Shown here: one piece after another, positions 32,576 through 40,347 of the stretch
Layout: the number at the start of each line of letters is the position of its first letter
How positions within the stretch are numbered: position 1 is the stretch's first letter
NCBI GenBank assembly: GCA_022843175.1
Contig: JALHOE010000037.1
Span: forward strand, 1-52,146
Direction: 5' to 3'
DNA: 52,146 nt
Source: Deltaproteobacteria bacterium
Lineage (GTDB): Bacteria; Myxococcota_A; Polyangia; Polyangiales; JADJMO01
Position numbers and translations under genes: made by a program
Notes under the pieces: generated by a model
Told to the model about the DNA's origin: nothing
The model's database searches: none
What the model saw: the letters and a program-made list of their open reading frames with translations, nothing else

Positions 32576-32917
32576 TCAGGTGGTGCCTGCACTGGTCATC
32601 GCGTTGAACGGCCGACCCTGCGTCGCGGCAATCCGTTCGCGGTTCACCACCCGCAGGAGGTCCGAGCAGAAGAGGATGTTCATCGCCACCGCGCCTTCGC
32701 GCCGAACTGGGATCTCCCACCACCGAGCGGTTCGTTCACCGCGCCGAGCGATGACGATAAGCGTCCAGCGGACTCGGCGCGCACGGGTCTCGCCGACGGC
32801 GAACAATTCCACGTCGAGCGCCCGTACCTCGGCCCACGTGATGGCTGTCGCGAGGGCGTCGTCGGTGGCGGCATCGAGGTCAGCAAGAAGTTGGTCGGAG
32901 AGCTGGTCGATCTTCAT
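32576..32917 (-). CDS. Hypothetical protein, divergent from the excisionase gene
   Basis: The ATG at 32917 follows 4 nt after a -10-like TACGGA of the shared promoter module; the longer open frame to 33208 would run through both divergent promoters. The 113-residue product is mixed alpha/beta with a basic central strand pair (ARRVRWTLIVIARRGERTAR). No family was recognised. Its divergent arrangement with the excisionase-integrase operon suggests a regulatory or directionality role (inference). Confidence 0.6.
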   Translation of the reverse strand: MKIDQLSDQLLADLDAATDDALATAITWAEVRALDVELFAVGETRARRVRWTLIVIARRGERTARWWEIPVRREGAVAMNILFCSDLLRVVNRERIAATQGRPFNAMTSAGTT

Positions 32918-32921
32918 CGCG

Positions 32922-33007
32922 TCCGTACACAGGTCCCTCGGTTCGATCAACCTGCAAGTGAAATCTCTGTTGGCTGGTTGATGGATCGAGTCCCGCCGGT
33001 GTATGGG
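32922..33007. promoter_or_regulatory. Divergent pair of shared-family promoter modules
   Basis: Minus strand: TTGATC (32950-32945), 17 bp, TACGGA (32927-32922), ATG 4 nt later. Plus strand: TTGATG (32978-32983) in GGTTGATGGATC, 18 bp, TATGGG (33002-33007), ATG 4 nt later. The two -35 elements are 27 bp apart, so one regulator could control both directions. Confidence 0.6.
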
Positions 33008-33011
33008 GGCC

Positions 33012-33440
33012 ATGGACGACGAAGCCACGCCGCCGACGACCTTCGAGGTCGCGATCCCCGGCCCCGACAACCTCGACGCCATCGAGCGCGAGAGCGCCGA
33101 GCGGTTCGCGGGATGGCCTGTTCGCATCCACTTCCGCGACGTTGAGAGCGCCGTCGCCGTGCTTGGACGAAGGGTGAGGCAGCGTGAGAACACGCAACGT
33201 TCGGTCACGGCCAGCCCGCAGGATTACATTGATCAGCGAAGCGGACTCGTCCCACGGGACCTGTATCTCCGTCTCGCCCGCGAGGGCAGCTTCCCTAGCC
33301 GAAAGATCGGCAAGCGCATCGTGGCTCGGTGGGCCGATGTCGAGCAGGCCCTCGCCCCCCCGCCGAGGATCGCGAACGCGTCCGACGAGGCCGACGTGCT
33401 GCGCGAGGCGCTCGGTCTCGTCGCGAAAGGAGGACGGTGA
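33012..33440 (+). CDS. Excisionase-like MerR-type HTH protein
   Basis: The 142-residue product has an acidic N-terminal half and a C-terminal DNA-binding part: LVPRDLYLRLAREGSFPSRK, then IGKRIVARWADVEQAL, the layout of excisionase/MerR-like winged helices. Start at 33012 is chosen from the promoter spacing; ATG at 33003 is in frame. Its stop overlaps the start of the integrase gene (TGATG). It is likely the recombination directionality factor for that integrase. Confidence 0.78.
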   Translation: MDDEATPPTTFEVAIPGPDNLDAIERESAERFAGWPVRIHFRDVESAVAVLGRRVRQRENTQRSVTASPQDYIDQRSGLVPRDLYLRLAREGSFPSRKIGKRIVARWADVEQALAPPPRIANASDEADVLREALGLVAKGGR

Positions 33441-34849
33441 TGGGCCGGGGTCGGTCGGGATCGGCCTATCAAGACCGCGCCGGATCCTGGTACGCCTCGG
33501 TGACGCTGCCGCCTCGGCGCAGCTTTCGGTTGCTCGTCACCGACAAGGCGGAGGCCGAAGCTCGGAAGGACATCTTGGTGTCGCTGGTCGAGCGGCTCGG
33601 ACGCGCGGCGAAGGCTCACCTCGCTGAGCAGTTCGTTCGGCAGGCGGCATCGGCGAACGAGCACCAGCTCCGCATGATCCTCGGCCTCGTCGATGGGCTC
33701 GCGTCTGGGACCGAGCATGAGGCCCGGTCGGCTATGGCGCCGGTCGTGACGTTCGAGGCGTTCGCGACGAGGTGGACCTCCAACGAGCTGGCGCAGGACT
33801 ACCCGCTGCGGATCAAGCGCATCGACCACCACGACAACATCGCGCGGTTCCGACGGCACGTGTTCCCGGTCGTGTATGTGCCGTCGGATGGACGCACGAC
33901 CGCATTCGCGGGCGTCAGGATCGGCGCGATCCCGATGCAAGGTTTCATGGTCGACCACGCCGACTACGTGCTGAGCAGGCCGACCCTCCCCACCGGCTCC
34001 ATCCTTCACGTGGCATCGATCATTCGACGCGTCTGCAACATCGCCCAGTATCCGGGCCGCGTCGTGACAGCGAATCCGCTGCCACCGCGCTGGGCTCCCT
34101 TGCCGCGAACCCCGAAAGAGCACTCCTACTTGTTCCCCCACGAAGAGGCGAAGGTATTGGCGCACTCCGACTTCCCCTTGGTGAAGCGGTTGCTGATCGG
34201 GTTTCTGAATCGCGAGGGGCCGCGCAAGGAGAACGCCGCGTCGCTGACGTGGCCCCAGCTCACCTTGGCCGGCCTCGACGGCGGTGGCCACGTCGTCTTC
34301 GACACGACCAAGAATGGTCGTGGCGGCGCATGGACCCTCAATGGAACCGCCGAGGCGTTACGTCGCTGGCGAGCGCTGTGCCCCTCGAAGACCTACGTCT
34401 TCCCCGCATCTGCGCTGCCGATCCATCGGGAGAAAAATCGCCCGCTCTACGTCGATCACCTCGCGGCCGATCTCCGCGACTACCTCCGCCATGTCGGCGT
34501 CGAACGTGCCGCCCTCTTCTCACGCAACGAGCATCGACTGCGCCTTCGCGCACACGATCTTCGTGGGACGTTCATCACCCTTTCCCTCGCCGCCGGTCAG
34601 ACCGAGGACTGGGTACGTCGCCGCACCGGCCATCGGCACACGCACATGATCTCGCGGTACAGGAGCGACGCCGAGACCGCCGCCGAATTGAACCTCGGGC
34701 GACTCGTTCCTCTGCACGTCGCGATCCCGGAGCTGGCCGCGCTCGAACCGGTTGTGCATCCCATCGAGGAACCGGCTCTGGTCGTCCCCACCCACGCTAG
34801 CGACGAACTGGCGGCTGACGAGGACGACCCCCTCATCGTCCTGCATTGA
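33440..34849 (+). CDS. int: Tyrosine recombinase / phage-type integrase
   Basis: The 469-residue product starts at the ATG at 33440, preceded by AAAGGAGG and overlapping the excisionase stop by one base. It has an N-terminal arm-type domain (SWYASVTLPPRRSFRLLVTD), a core-binding domain and a catalytic domain with Arg262 (GPRKEN), Lys291 (TKNGRGG), His372 and Arg375 (HDLRGTF), His398 or His400 (TGHRH) and Tyr407 (SRYRSD). It is the integrase nearest the right end and the only one paired with an excisionase-like gene, so it is the best candidate for insertion at tRNA-Ser. Confidence 0.93.
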   Translation: MGRGRSGSAYQDRAGSWYASVTLPPRRSFRLLVTDKAEAEARKDILVSLVERLGRAAKAHLAEQFVRQAASANEHQLRMILGLVDGLASGTEHEARSAMAPVVTFEAFATRWTSNELAQDYPLRIKRIDHHDNIARFRRHVFPVVYVPSDGRTTAFAGVRIGAIPMQGFMVDHADYVLSRPTLPTGSILHVASIIRRVCNIAQYPGRVVTANPLPPRWAPLPRTPKEHSYLFPHEEAKVLAHSDFPLVKRLLIGFLNREGPRKENAASLTWPQLTLAGLDGGGHVVFDTTKNGRGGAWTLNGTAEALRRWRALCPSKTYVFPASALPIHREKNRPLYVDHLAADLRDYLRHVGVERAALFSRNEHRLRLRAHDLRGTFITLSLAAGQTEDWVRRRTGHRHTHMISRYRSDAETAAELNLGRLVPLHVAIPELAALEPVVHPIEEPALVVPTHASDELAADEDDPLIVLH

Positions 34850-34903
34850 CGATGCCGCTCCACGAGGTGGTCAAGGCGCGCGGCATGGTTATCGTCGCCT
34901 CCC

Positions 34904-35587
34904 ATGAGCGACAAGATGGTTCCCGCCGGAGCGTCGGCGACCGGTAAGGAGTACGGCATCGGAGTCCTCAAGGGCGCGATCGGAGCAGTGCCTTGGGTGG
35001 GTACGTTGCTCAACGAAGCACTGTTCGACGCGCGGTCGCGGCTCAAACAGCAGCGGCTCAACGACTTCTTCATCGGCGTCGCCGAGGACGTGAAGAAGCT
35101 GAGCGAGGACGCAATCGATCACGACTTTCTACAGTCCGATGAGTTCAGTGATCTAATCGAGGACATCTGCAACCGGGTTGCTCGAACTCGCAACGCGGAG
35201 AAGCGCTACCAATTCCAACGGGTCCTCGTCGGCGCGATGACGGGCGCCAACGATCCCGACTTCTCGTCGATGTTCCTCGCGGTGCTCGGTGAGATCACCG
35301 AGGCCGAGCTGAGGATCCTGCGCGGCTTCGCACGTCACCTCGAAAGGAAGGCCGCGTACGCCGCGAAGGGCGAGAAGCTCGACATGGGCGCGATCGACTA
35401 CGGATCGAACCCGTGGGGTTTCCCGCCGGAAGTCGCGCGGCAGATCATTCAAAGCCTGATCGCGAAGGGCCTGTTGTTCGACGACAGCCATGGCCGCTAC
35501 GACTCCGATCCATTCACGGTCATCATGCCGACCGATCTCGGAGGGCGCTTCCTCGCATGGCTGGATGGGGCCGGGACTACGCCATGA
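34904..35587 (+). CDS. Hypothetical protein with hydrophobic N-terminal segment
   Basis: The 227-residue product has a Gly/Ala-rich hydrophobic stretch (GIGVLKGAIGAVPWVGTLLN) followed by a helical region with RLKQQRLNDFFIGVAEDVKK and a C-terminal winged-helix-like part (FPPEVARQIIQSLIAKGLLF). This combination is seen in phage- and island-encoded proteins of unknown role. Its stop overlaps the next start (ATGA). Confidence 0.72.
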   Translation: MSDKMVPAGASATGKEYGIGVLKGAIGAVPWVGTLLNEALFDARSRLKQQRLNDFFIGVAEDVKKLSEDAIDHDFLQSDEFSDLIEDICNRVARTRNAEKRYQFQRVLVGAMTGANDPDFSSMFLAVLGEITEAELRILRGFARHLERKAAYAAKGEKLDMGAIDYGSNPWGFPPEVARQIIQSLIAKGLLFDDSHGRYDSDPFTVIMPTDLGGRFLAWLDGAGTTP

Positions 35588-35805
35588 GCGCCACGATCCG
35601 TGAACAGGCAGAGGACATGGTGAAGAAGTGCCGGGCCGTGCTCTCGGGGGCGAGAGCGCTCGCTGAACGGATGGAAGAGAAGGAGAAGGCCGGTCAGCTC
35701 ACCGATGAGGAAGAGGAGGGATGGCGCACTGCCATCGAGGCGAACGTCAAACGCGCGGACGAGCTGAATCGGGAGATCACGGCCCTCGCGAAACGGATTG
35801 GGTAG
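35584..35805 (+). CDS. Small coiled-coil protein
   Basis: The 73-residue product is almost entirely charged helix (AEDMVKKCRAVLSGARALAE, then Glu-rich LTDEEEEGW and NREITALAKRIG). It is translationally coupled to the upstream gene by an ATGA overlap, so the two probably act together. No family was recognised. Confidence 0.65.
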   Translation: MSATIREQAEDMVKKCRAVLSGARALAERMEEKEKAGQLTDEEEEGWRTAIEANVKRADELNREITALAKRIG

Positions 35806-35820
35806 ATCAAATCTGTCGAC

Positions 35821-36732
35821 ATGGGTGCGCTCGATCGATCGAGCGTTGCCACGGACGAGGGCGCGATGACCAGCAAGGATGGCGGTGGTTTGACCGGCGA
35901 ACGGCCCCGCAACCCGGCGATCTACGAGAAGCCGCCGGGGAACACCCGGTGCAACATTTGCGAACGCAACGACCGAGCACTCACGGTCGATCACGTGCCG
36001 CCCGAGAGCTGCCTTCTAGATCGTCGCGTCGAACTTCACGGGTACGCCCATGGAGCAGGCGCCCTCGCTCGAAAGCCGCCTATCTCCCAGAGTGGCCTTC
36101 GCTTTCGGACTCTGTGTGGCCCGTGCAACTCGCATCTAGGCGGCAAGTTCGACCACGCGATGGAAGCCTTCTGCAACACCGTGCGCGCTCACTTAGGCGC
36201 CGCCTCTACGCACTCGGAGAGCTGGACGGCATGGTGTAAGCCAGGGCTCCTCATCCGTTCGCTGTTCGGTCACCTGCTGGCGGCATCGACCGACGATGCG
36301 CAGACCGCGTTTGATCACGAGATGCGGAAGGGGTTGCTGAATGCCTCCGAGGCCATCTCGCCGACGCTTCGCGTGTTCTATTGGCTGCACCCACATCGGG
36401 AGGTCCGTGTCCGCAGAAGCATCGCGATGCCCTCCGTCCGTGGCATGGTTCGGAGCGCGCCTACGGTCTTCGAGATCCTCAAGTTCCCGCCCATTGGATT
36501 GATGGTCACGGACCTCGACGAGTACCAGGGTCTTCCGAGACTCGACGTCCACTGCGGCCGACGTGCCGATGCCGATGTGGAGATGCCCTTCTCGCATCGG
36601 CTCGCCGCGCCCTCTGACTGGCCTGAGCGGGTCGACGAAGGCAACTTCGTCATGGGAGGCCGCGCGCTTTCGGACGCTGTGCTGGCTCGCCCAAGAACGA
36701 GCCGACGGAATCGCGACCGCCGAGAGCCTTAG
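35821..36732 (+). CDS. HNH-type endonuclease-like protein
   Basis: The 303-residue product has CNICERND (Cys44, Cys47), then VDHVPPESCL (Asp57-His58), and LCGPCNSHLGG (Cys99, Cys102, Asn103, His105). This is the zinc-stabilised HNH pattern with DH...N...H catalytic residues. Residues 110-303 are an unrecognised domain. The start could also be the ATG at 35866. It follows the coiled-coil gene by 15 bp in the same direction, so the three genes from 34904 may be a cargo unit. Confidence 0.78.
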   Translation: MGALDRSSVATDEGAMTSKDGGGLTGERPRNPAIYEKPPGNTRCNICERNDRALTVDHVPPESCLLDRRVELHGYAHGAGALARKPPISQSGLRFRTLCGPCNSHLGGKFDHAMEAFCNTVRAHLGAASTHSESWTAWCKPGLLIRSLFGHLLAASTDDAQTAFDHEMRKGLLNASEAISPTLRVFYWLHPHREVRVRRSIAMPSVRGMVRSAPTVFEILKFPPIGLMVTDLDEYQGLPRLDVHCGRRADADVEMPFSHRLAAPSDWPERVDEGNFVMGGRALSDAVLARPRTSRRNRDRREP

Positions 36733-36817
36733 CGACGCGACCGACGCGACGACGGACGACAAAAAGCTCCGAGGGGCCTCGCACGCGCGTTTGCGGGACC
36801 CCTCGTCGCTTCATTGA

Positions 36818-36953
36818 GACGGCACCGCCGTCATCATCTCGCAGGTCGTTCGAGCGCCCCAGCGCTCAGGGTGACCAGATACCCACGTCACTCGACGGCA
36901 CTGCCGTCATCGTCTCGCAGGTCTTTCGAGCGCTCAGCGCTCAGGGTGACCAG
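36818..36953. repeat. Two direct repeats of about 60 bp with internal hairpins
   Basis: Copies at 36818-36878 and 36894-36953 are about 90 percent alike by eye and 76 bp apart in phase. Each has GACGGC-N3-GCCGTC and a second inverted repeat of the GAGCGC/GCGCTC type, followed by AGGGTGACCAG. Just before them, CGAGGGG and CCCCTCG (36771-36806) can pair. The region lies downstream of two convergent gene sets and may be a compound terminator or a recombination/packaging site. Confidence 0.55.
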
Positions 36954-37093
36954 TTGCCCCACGGATTCTCGGAGTCGGGAGGGCCATCGTCATCCGGGTA
37001 CTCGTACTCCGGCGTGACCTCGCGCTCGTCGTCATCCTCAGTGTCTTCTGCGTCCTCGTCGTCGTCAGGATCGAGGATGTCTCCGTTGCTCAC
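36941..37093 (-). CDS. Tiny acidic protein
   Basis: The GTG at 37093 overlaps the stop of the upstream gene (GTGA) and opens a 50-codon frame rich in Asp and Glu (ILDPDDDEDAEDTEDDDERE) and ending GPPDSENPWGNWSP. The overlap and same strand suggest translational coupling with the membrane peptide gene. Strong acidity could mimic DNA, but that is speculation. Confidence 0.5.
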   Translation of the reverse strand: MSNGDILDPDDDEDAEDTEDDDEREVTPEYEYPDDDGPPDSENPWGNWSP

Positions 37094-37236
37094 GTCGCCG
37101 ACGTCTTGGGTTGGGCCGACCTACGGCCAAACCAATACGCGCCACCAACGAGTACCGCCCCGGCCGCGACCACCGCGATCGCCGGAAGGCCGAACCCGCC
37201 GATGATCGGCGCCGCGAACCAAACCAATCTTCCCAT
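37090..37236 (-). CDS. Tiny single-pass membrane protein
   Basis: The ATG at 37236 has GGGAGGT 6-7 nt upstream and opens a 48-codon frame with one long hydrophobic segment (PAIAVVAAGAVLVGGAYWFG) followed by Arg-Arg. The clear ribosome binding site and the GTGA overlap with the next gene support it as real. It is the rightmost gene of the element. Confidence 0.55.
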   Translation of the reverse strand: MGRLVWFAAPIIGGFGLPAIAVVAAGAVLVGGAYWFGRRSAQPKTSAT

Positions 37237-37369
37237 CTGCTACCTCCCGCCCAACAGAACTGCTGGGCTCGGAAGGGGTAAGCACGGCATGGGCAGCGTC
37301 AACATGCCTCCGTCCACGATGCTTGCCGCGCGTCGAAACGTCGGGAGAAACGTCGGGAGCCGAGATCGG

Positions 37370-37409
37370 AGGTTGACCCGCCTCGACCGCTACGCGAGAA
37401 ATCGCGGCT
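37370..37409 (+). promoter_or_regulatory. Upstream region of tRNA-Ser carried by the element
   Basis: The 40 bp before the tRNA contain TTGACC (37373-37378), 32 bp before its first base, as in the left-end copy (6074-6079). The two upstream regions are recognisably alike but not identical, unlike the 40-bp tRNA repeat itself. The element therefore seems to bring its own diverged promoter. Confidence 0.55.
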
Positions 37410-37449
37410 CGGAGGAGTGGCCGAGTGGTCGAAGGCAGCGGTTTTGAAA
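37410..37449 (+). repeat. Right attachment site (second 40-bp copy)
   Basis: Identical to 6111-6150. It forms the first half of the complete tRNA-Ser(TGA) gene. The match ends right after the anticodon loop, so strand exchange probably occurs in or near the anticodon stem-loop. Confidence 0.88.
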
Positions 37450-37495
37450 ACCGCCGATGGGCAACCATCCAGGGGTTCGAATCCCTTCTCCTCCG
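37411..37495 (+). tRNA. tRNA-Ser (anticodon TGA)
   Basis: Acceptor stem GGAGGAG (37411-37417) pairs with CTCCTCC (37488-37494), with discriminator G. The anticodon stem is GCGGT/ACCGC with loop TTTGAAA, giving anticodon TGA. It has a long variable arm typical of tRNA-Ser and a T-arm with GGTTCGAATCC. CCA is not encoded. Its 5' half belongs to the element and its 3' half to the chromosome. Confidence 0.96.
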
Positions 37496-37619
37496 CCGAG
37501 TGACTCGGGGAATCGTTCCTAGACCATGGCCGGCGTGACGCTCGACACCTCGTCGGACGACGCCATACGCTCTGCATCCCGCGACCGAACCTTGCACGAA
37601 GTTCGGCCCGGAGGTTGCC

Positions 37620-39281
37620 GTGGAAGACCTGCGAGGCCTGAACTACAAGCCGGTGCGCGCCCTCGGCGAGGGTTCGCACGGGGTCGTGCTGCTGGTGGAG
37701 CACACGCGGCTGGCGAAGCCGTTCGTGATGAAGCTGATCCAGCAGAAGTTTCTCGCCAACAAAGACGTCGTGGCCCGATTCGTCGCCGAAGCGCAGCGAG
37801 GGGCGAAGCTCAATCACGACGCGTTCGCGCCGATCGTCGACCTCGGCGAGACGCAAGACGGGCGCACGTACTTCGTCATGGAGTACGTCGAGGGGACCAC
37901 GCTCCAACACGCGCTTCGCGATCGCGGCGCGTTCCCCGTCGATCAAGCGCTCGTTCTCGGGCTGCAGCTCCTCGACGGCCTCGCGGCTGCGCACGACGCT
38001 CACCTCATTCACCGCGACATCAAGCCCGCGAACTTGTTCCTCACCACGCGCGGGCGGCTGAAGATCCTGGACCTCGGGATCTCCAAGTCGATCATCGACT
38101 CGGGCACCGGTCCGAACACGGCGCACGGCATCGCGATCGGGACGCCGAAGTACATGAGCCCCGAGCAGGCGAAGGGCGAGCCGGTCAGCTACGCGACCGA
38201 TCTGTACGCGGTCGCGCTCGTGCTCTTCGAGATGCTGAGCGGTCTGCCCGCGTTCGACGCGCCCGGCGCGCAGGAGCTCTTGCGTCGGCACCTGTTCGCG
38301 CAGCCGCCGACCCTCGCTGCGCGGACCGGTCGCGTGTTCCCGCAGGCGCTCGAGGATCTGATCGCGTGCGCGCTGCGCAAGAGTCCTGCGGAGAGATTCC
38401 AGACCGCGCGCGAGATGCAGGCCGCGCTTCATGCGGTGCTCGAGTCGACGCGCGCCGAGTCAACGCCGGTCGTGTCGCGAAGCGTTCCGCCGAGCCCGCC
38501 CGGAGCCGATCGCATGACGGACGAGCGCGCGTCGCCGACAGCGAAGGTCGATGACGCGGTGACTCGTCCCGTAAGTGCCGACGCCCTGGTCATCGGCTCT
38601 GCCTCGACAGCGCAGCAAGTGGTGGTCAGCCACGCGGGCGCGCAAGCCGACGACCCAACGGCGCCGACCCAGGCGCTGCAAGCCCTCAGCGATGCAAAGC
38701 CCGTGGAGACAGGCGGTGCGACGACTCGGACACACGACGACCTCGGCGGCGCGACTGTTCGCGAAGCGGCGCGAACCGGGAGACCCTTGCTCCTGGTGGC
38801 GGCGATTCTCGGCGCGTTGGCGATCATGGTCGCGAGCGTGACCGCGCTCATCTTCGTGGTGCGAGGGACCGAGAGAGCGCAGCCGGCCGCGACGCACCCG
38901 AGCGAGCCGAGTCCGGCGAGCGCGTCCACGTCGTCGTCCGCACCGGCGCCCGTCATCCCGAGCGCGATGCCGAGTGCGCCGGCTTCCGCCAGCGTCGAGC
39001 CGTCCGCGGCCGCGAAGGTGGCCACGGCAATCAAGCCGAAGGGCCCGAGCCACTACCAAGCAGCGGTCGATGCGATGAACGCTGGTGATCTGGAGACCGC
39101 CGACTCGGAGGCGCGCCTTGCGGTCGCCGGTGGGGGCGGCACACCGGCACAGCTCCTTCACGCGCAGATCCTCGAGCGGCGGGGAAAGAAGGCGGGCGCG
39201 AAGGAGATTTACCGCCAGATCCTCGAGAAGGATCCCACGATGGCCGCCGCGGTCGCCGGTCTCAAACGTTGCGGCGGCTGA
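37620..39281 (+). CDS. Hanks-type serine/threonine protein kinase, membrane bound
   Basis: Start is GTG at 37620 with GGAGG 6 nt upstream. The 553-residue product has a complete kinase domain (about 8-280): Gly loop GEGSHG (16-21), Lys38, catalytic HRDIKPAN (Asp133), DLG at 151-153 in place of DFG, and SPE at 180-182 in place of APE. An Ala/Ser/Pro-rich juxtamembrane region leads to a membrane segment (about 389-412) and an outside domain with a TPR-like repeat (AMNAGDLETADSEARLAVAG). The PEGA/TPR-like gene 95 bp downstream is a typical partner. Confidence 0.93.
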   Translation: MEDLRGLNYKPVRALGEGSHGVVLLVEHTRLAKPFVMKLIQQKFLANKDVVARFVAEAQRGAKLNHDAFAPIVDLGETQDGRTYFVMEYVEGTTLQHALRDRGAFPVDQALVLGLQLLDGLAAAHDAHLIHRDIKPANLFLTTRGRLKILDLGISKSIIDSGTGPNTAHGIAIGTPKYMSPEQAKGEPVSYATDLYAVALVLFEMLSGLPAFDAPGAQELLRRHLFAQPPTLAARTGRVFPQALEDLIACALRKSPAERFQTAREMQAALHAVLESTRAESTPVVSRSVPPSPPGADRMTDERASPTAKVDDAVTRPVSADALVIGSASTAQQVVVSHAGAQADDPTAPTQALQALSDAKPVETGGATTRTHDDLGGATVREAARTGRPLLLVAAILGALAIMVASVTALIFVVRGTERAQPAATHPSEPSPASASTSSSAPAPVIPSAMPSAPASASVEPSAAAKVATAIKPKGPSHYQAAVDAMNAGDLETADSEARLAVAGGGGTPAQLLHAQILERRGKKAGAKEIYRQILEKDPTMAAAVAGLKRCGG

Positions 39282-39376
39282 ACAAATGACCGGTCCACTC
39301 GGGTTGCTCACCCCGTGGACCGGCGGTAATCGGGGCGGCCCGCAACTCGAAGCTCCGTTTTGGCGACCTACCTCCG

Positions 39377-40345
39377 ATGTCGAAGCGAACCTTCCCAGTT
39401 CTCATCATCGCGGCATCGCTCGCGACCACTCCCGTGTTCGCCGGCCCGACGCCCAAGGGCGCACCGGTCGGGTACGAGTCGAAGTTCAAGGCGGTCGTCG
39501 AGGCCGAGAAGAACGAGGAGTACGAGAAGGCGCTCGCCCTCCTCGATGAGATCCCCGCGGAGAAGCACAACGTCTACACGCGGTTGAAGCGGGCGACCCT
39601 GCTGGTGCGGCTCGGCCGGTTCATCGAGGCCGAGGAGATCCTCTCAACGCTCATGAAGGATCCGAAGGCGGACGCGATCCGCGCGACCGTGCAGGGCGAT
39701 CTCGACGACCTCCGCGCGCGCATGCCGAAGCTTACGATTCGTCTCTCGGCGAAGAGCAAGGCCGACGCGTGGGTCACCGTCGACGACAAACCGGTCGGGC
39801 CGCCCGTGACGATTCCGGTCAACCCGGGCACTCATATCGTCGTCGCGAAGCGCGGCGACGCAGAGGTCTTCCGACAGAAGGTCACGCTGCAGGACAGCCA
39901 GACGCTCGAGGTCGAGATCGACACGTCGATGGCACCGCCGGTCGGCAGCGTGTCGGCCGCGAAGACCGCGCCCTCTGCGGCGCCGGCGAGCTCGGACCCT
40001 TCGACCAAGTCGGGCGGCATCGGCGCGACGCCGTTCTTCATCGGCGGAGGCGTGCTCGTCGTCGGCTCGGTGGTGTCGTTCGTACTCGCCAAGTCGGCGC
40101 AGAGCGATGTCGAGTCGAACTGTTCGATGCAGAAGACCCGCGCCTGCGACACGGATCTCGCGGGCGCGTCTCGGGTGCGCACGTGGGAGACGGTCGGCTG
40201 GATCTCCGGCGGCCTCTCGCTCGCTTCGATCGGCGTGGGGATCGCGATCCTCGGATCACGCGGCACGGAGAGCGCGAAGCCGACGGCGATGGTGACGCCG
40301 ATGGTGGGGTCGACGATGGGGTTGTCGTTCGAGGGGAGGTTTTGA
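39377..40345 (+). CDS. Secreted TPR/PEGA-like protein with a membrane segment
   Basis: The 322-residue product has a signal peptide (VLIIAASLATTPVFA), TPR-like helices (EEYEKALALLDEIPAEKH, FIEAEEILSTLMKDPK), a PEGA-like beta domain (KADAWVTVDDKPVGPPVTIP, then NPGTHIVVAKRG) and two C-terminal hydrophobic segments (FFIGGGVLVVGSVVSFVLA and VGWISGGLSLASIGVGIAIL). This architecture is widespread in myxobacteria, often encoded near Ser/Thr kinases, with unknown function. Confidence 0.85.
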   Translation: MSKRTFPVLIIAASLATTPVFAGPTPKGAPVGYESKFKAVVEAEKNEEYEKALALLDEIPAEKHNVYTRLKRATLLVRLGRFIEAEEILSTLMKDPKADAIRATVQGDLDDLRARMPKLTIRLSAKSKADAWVTVDDKPVGPPVTIPVNPGTHIVVAKRGDAEVFRQKVTLQDSQTLEVEIDTSMAPPVGSVSAAKTAPSAAPASSDPSTKSGGIGATPFFIGGGVLVVGSVVSFVLAKSAQSDVESNCSMQKTRACDTDLAGASRVRTWETVGWISGGLSLASIGVGIAILGSRGTESAKPTAMVTPMVGSTMGLSFEGRF

Positions 40346-40347
40346 GC

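Larger units (their letters stand above)
6111..37449. mobile_element. Integrative element of about 31 kb inserted in a tRNA-Ser(TGA) gene
   Basis: The limits are set by an identical 40-bp repeat at 6111-6150 and 37410-37449, which is the 5' half of tRNA-Ser(TGA). The repeat ends just 3' of the anticodon loop, where the sequences diverge. Inside are two tyrosine recombinases, an excisionase-like gene, a ParB-like protein, a ribbon-helix-helix protein, a primase/helicase, an XRE regulator and mostly hypothetical or secreted cargo. No conjugation genes (relaxase, type IV secretion, TraG/FtsK-type coupling protein) or phage structural genes were recognised. The mode of transfer is therefore unknown, and it may be a satellite or mobilisable island. 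Confidence 0.85.

Noticed and set aside
32917-33208. Extension of the minus-strand gene to 33208
   Set aside because: It would read through both divergent promoter modules and into the excisionase gene, and gives a Ser/Arg-rich stretch without structure.
6300-37400. Prophage or conjugative element identity
   Set aside because: No capsid, terminase, portal, tail, relaxase or type IV secretion gene was recognised in the element, so neither label is supported.
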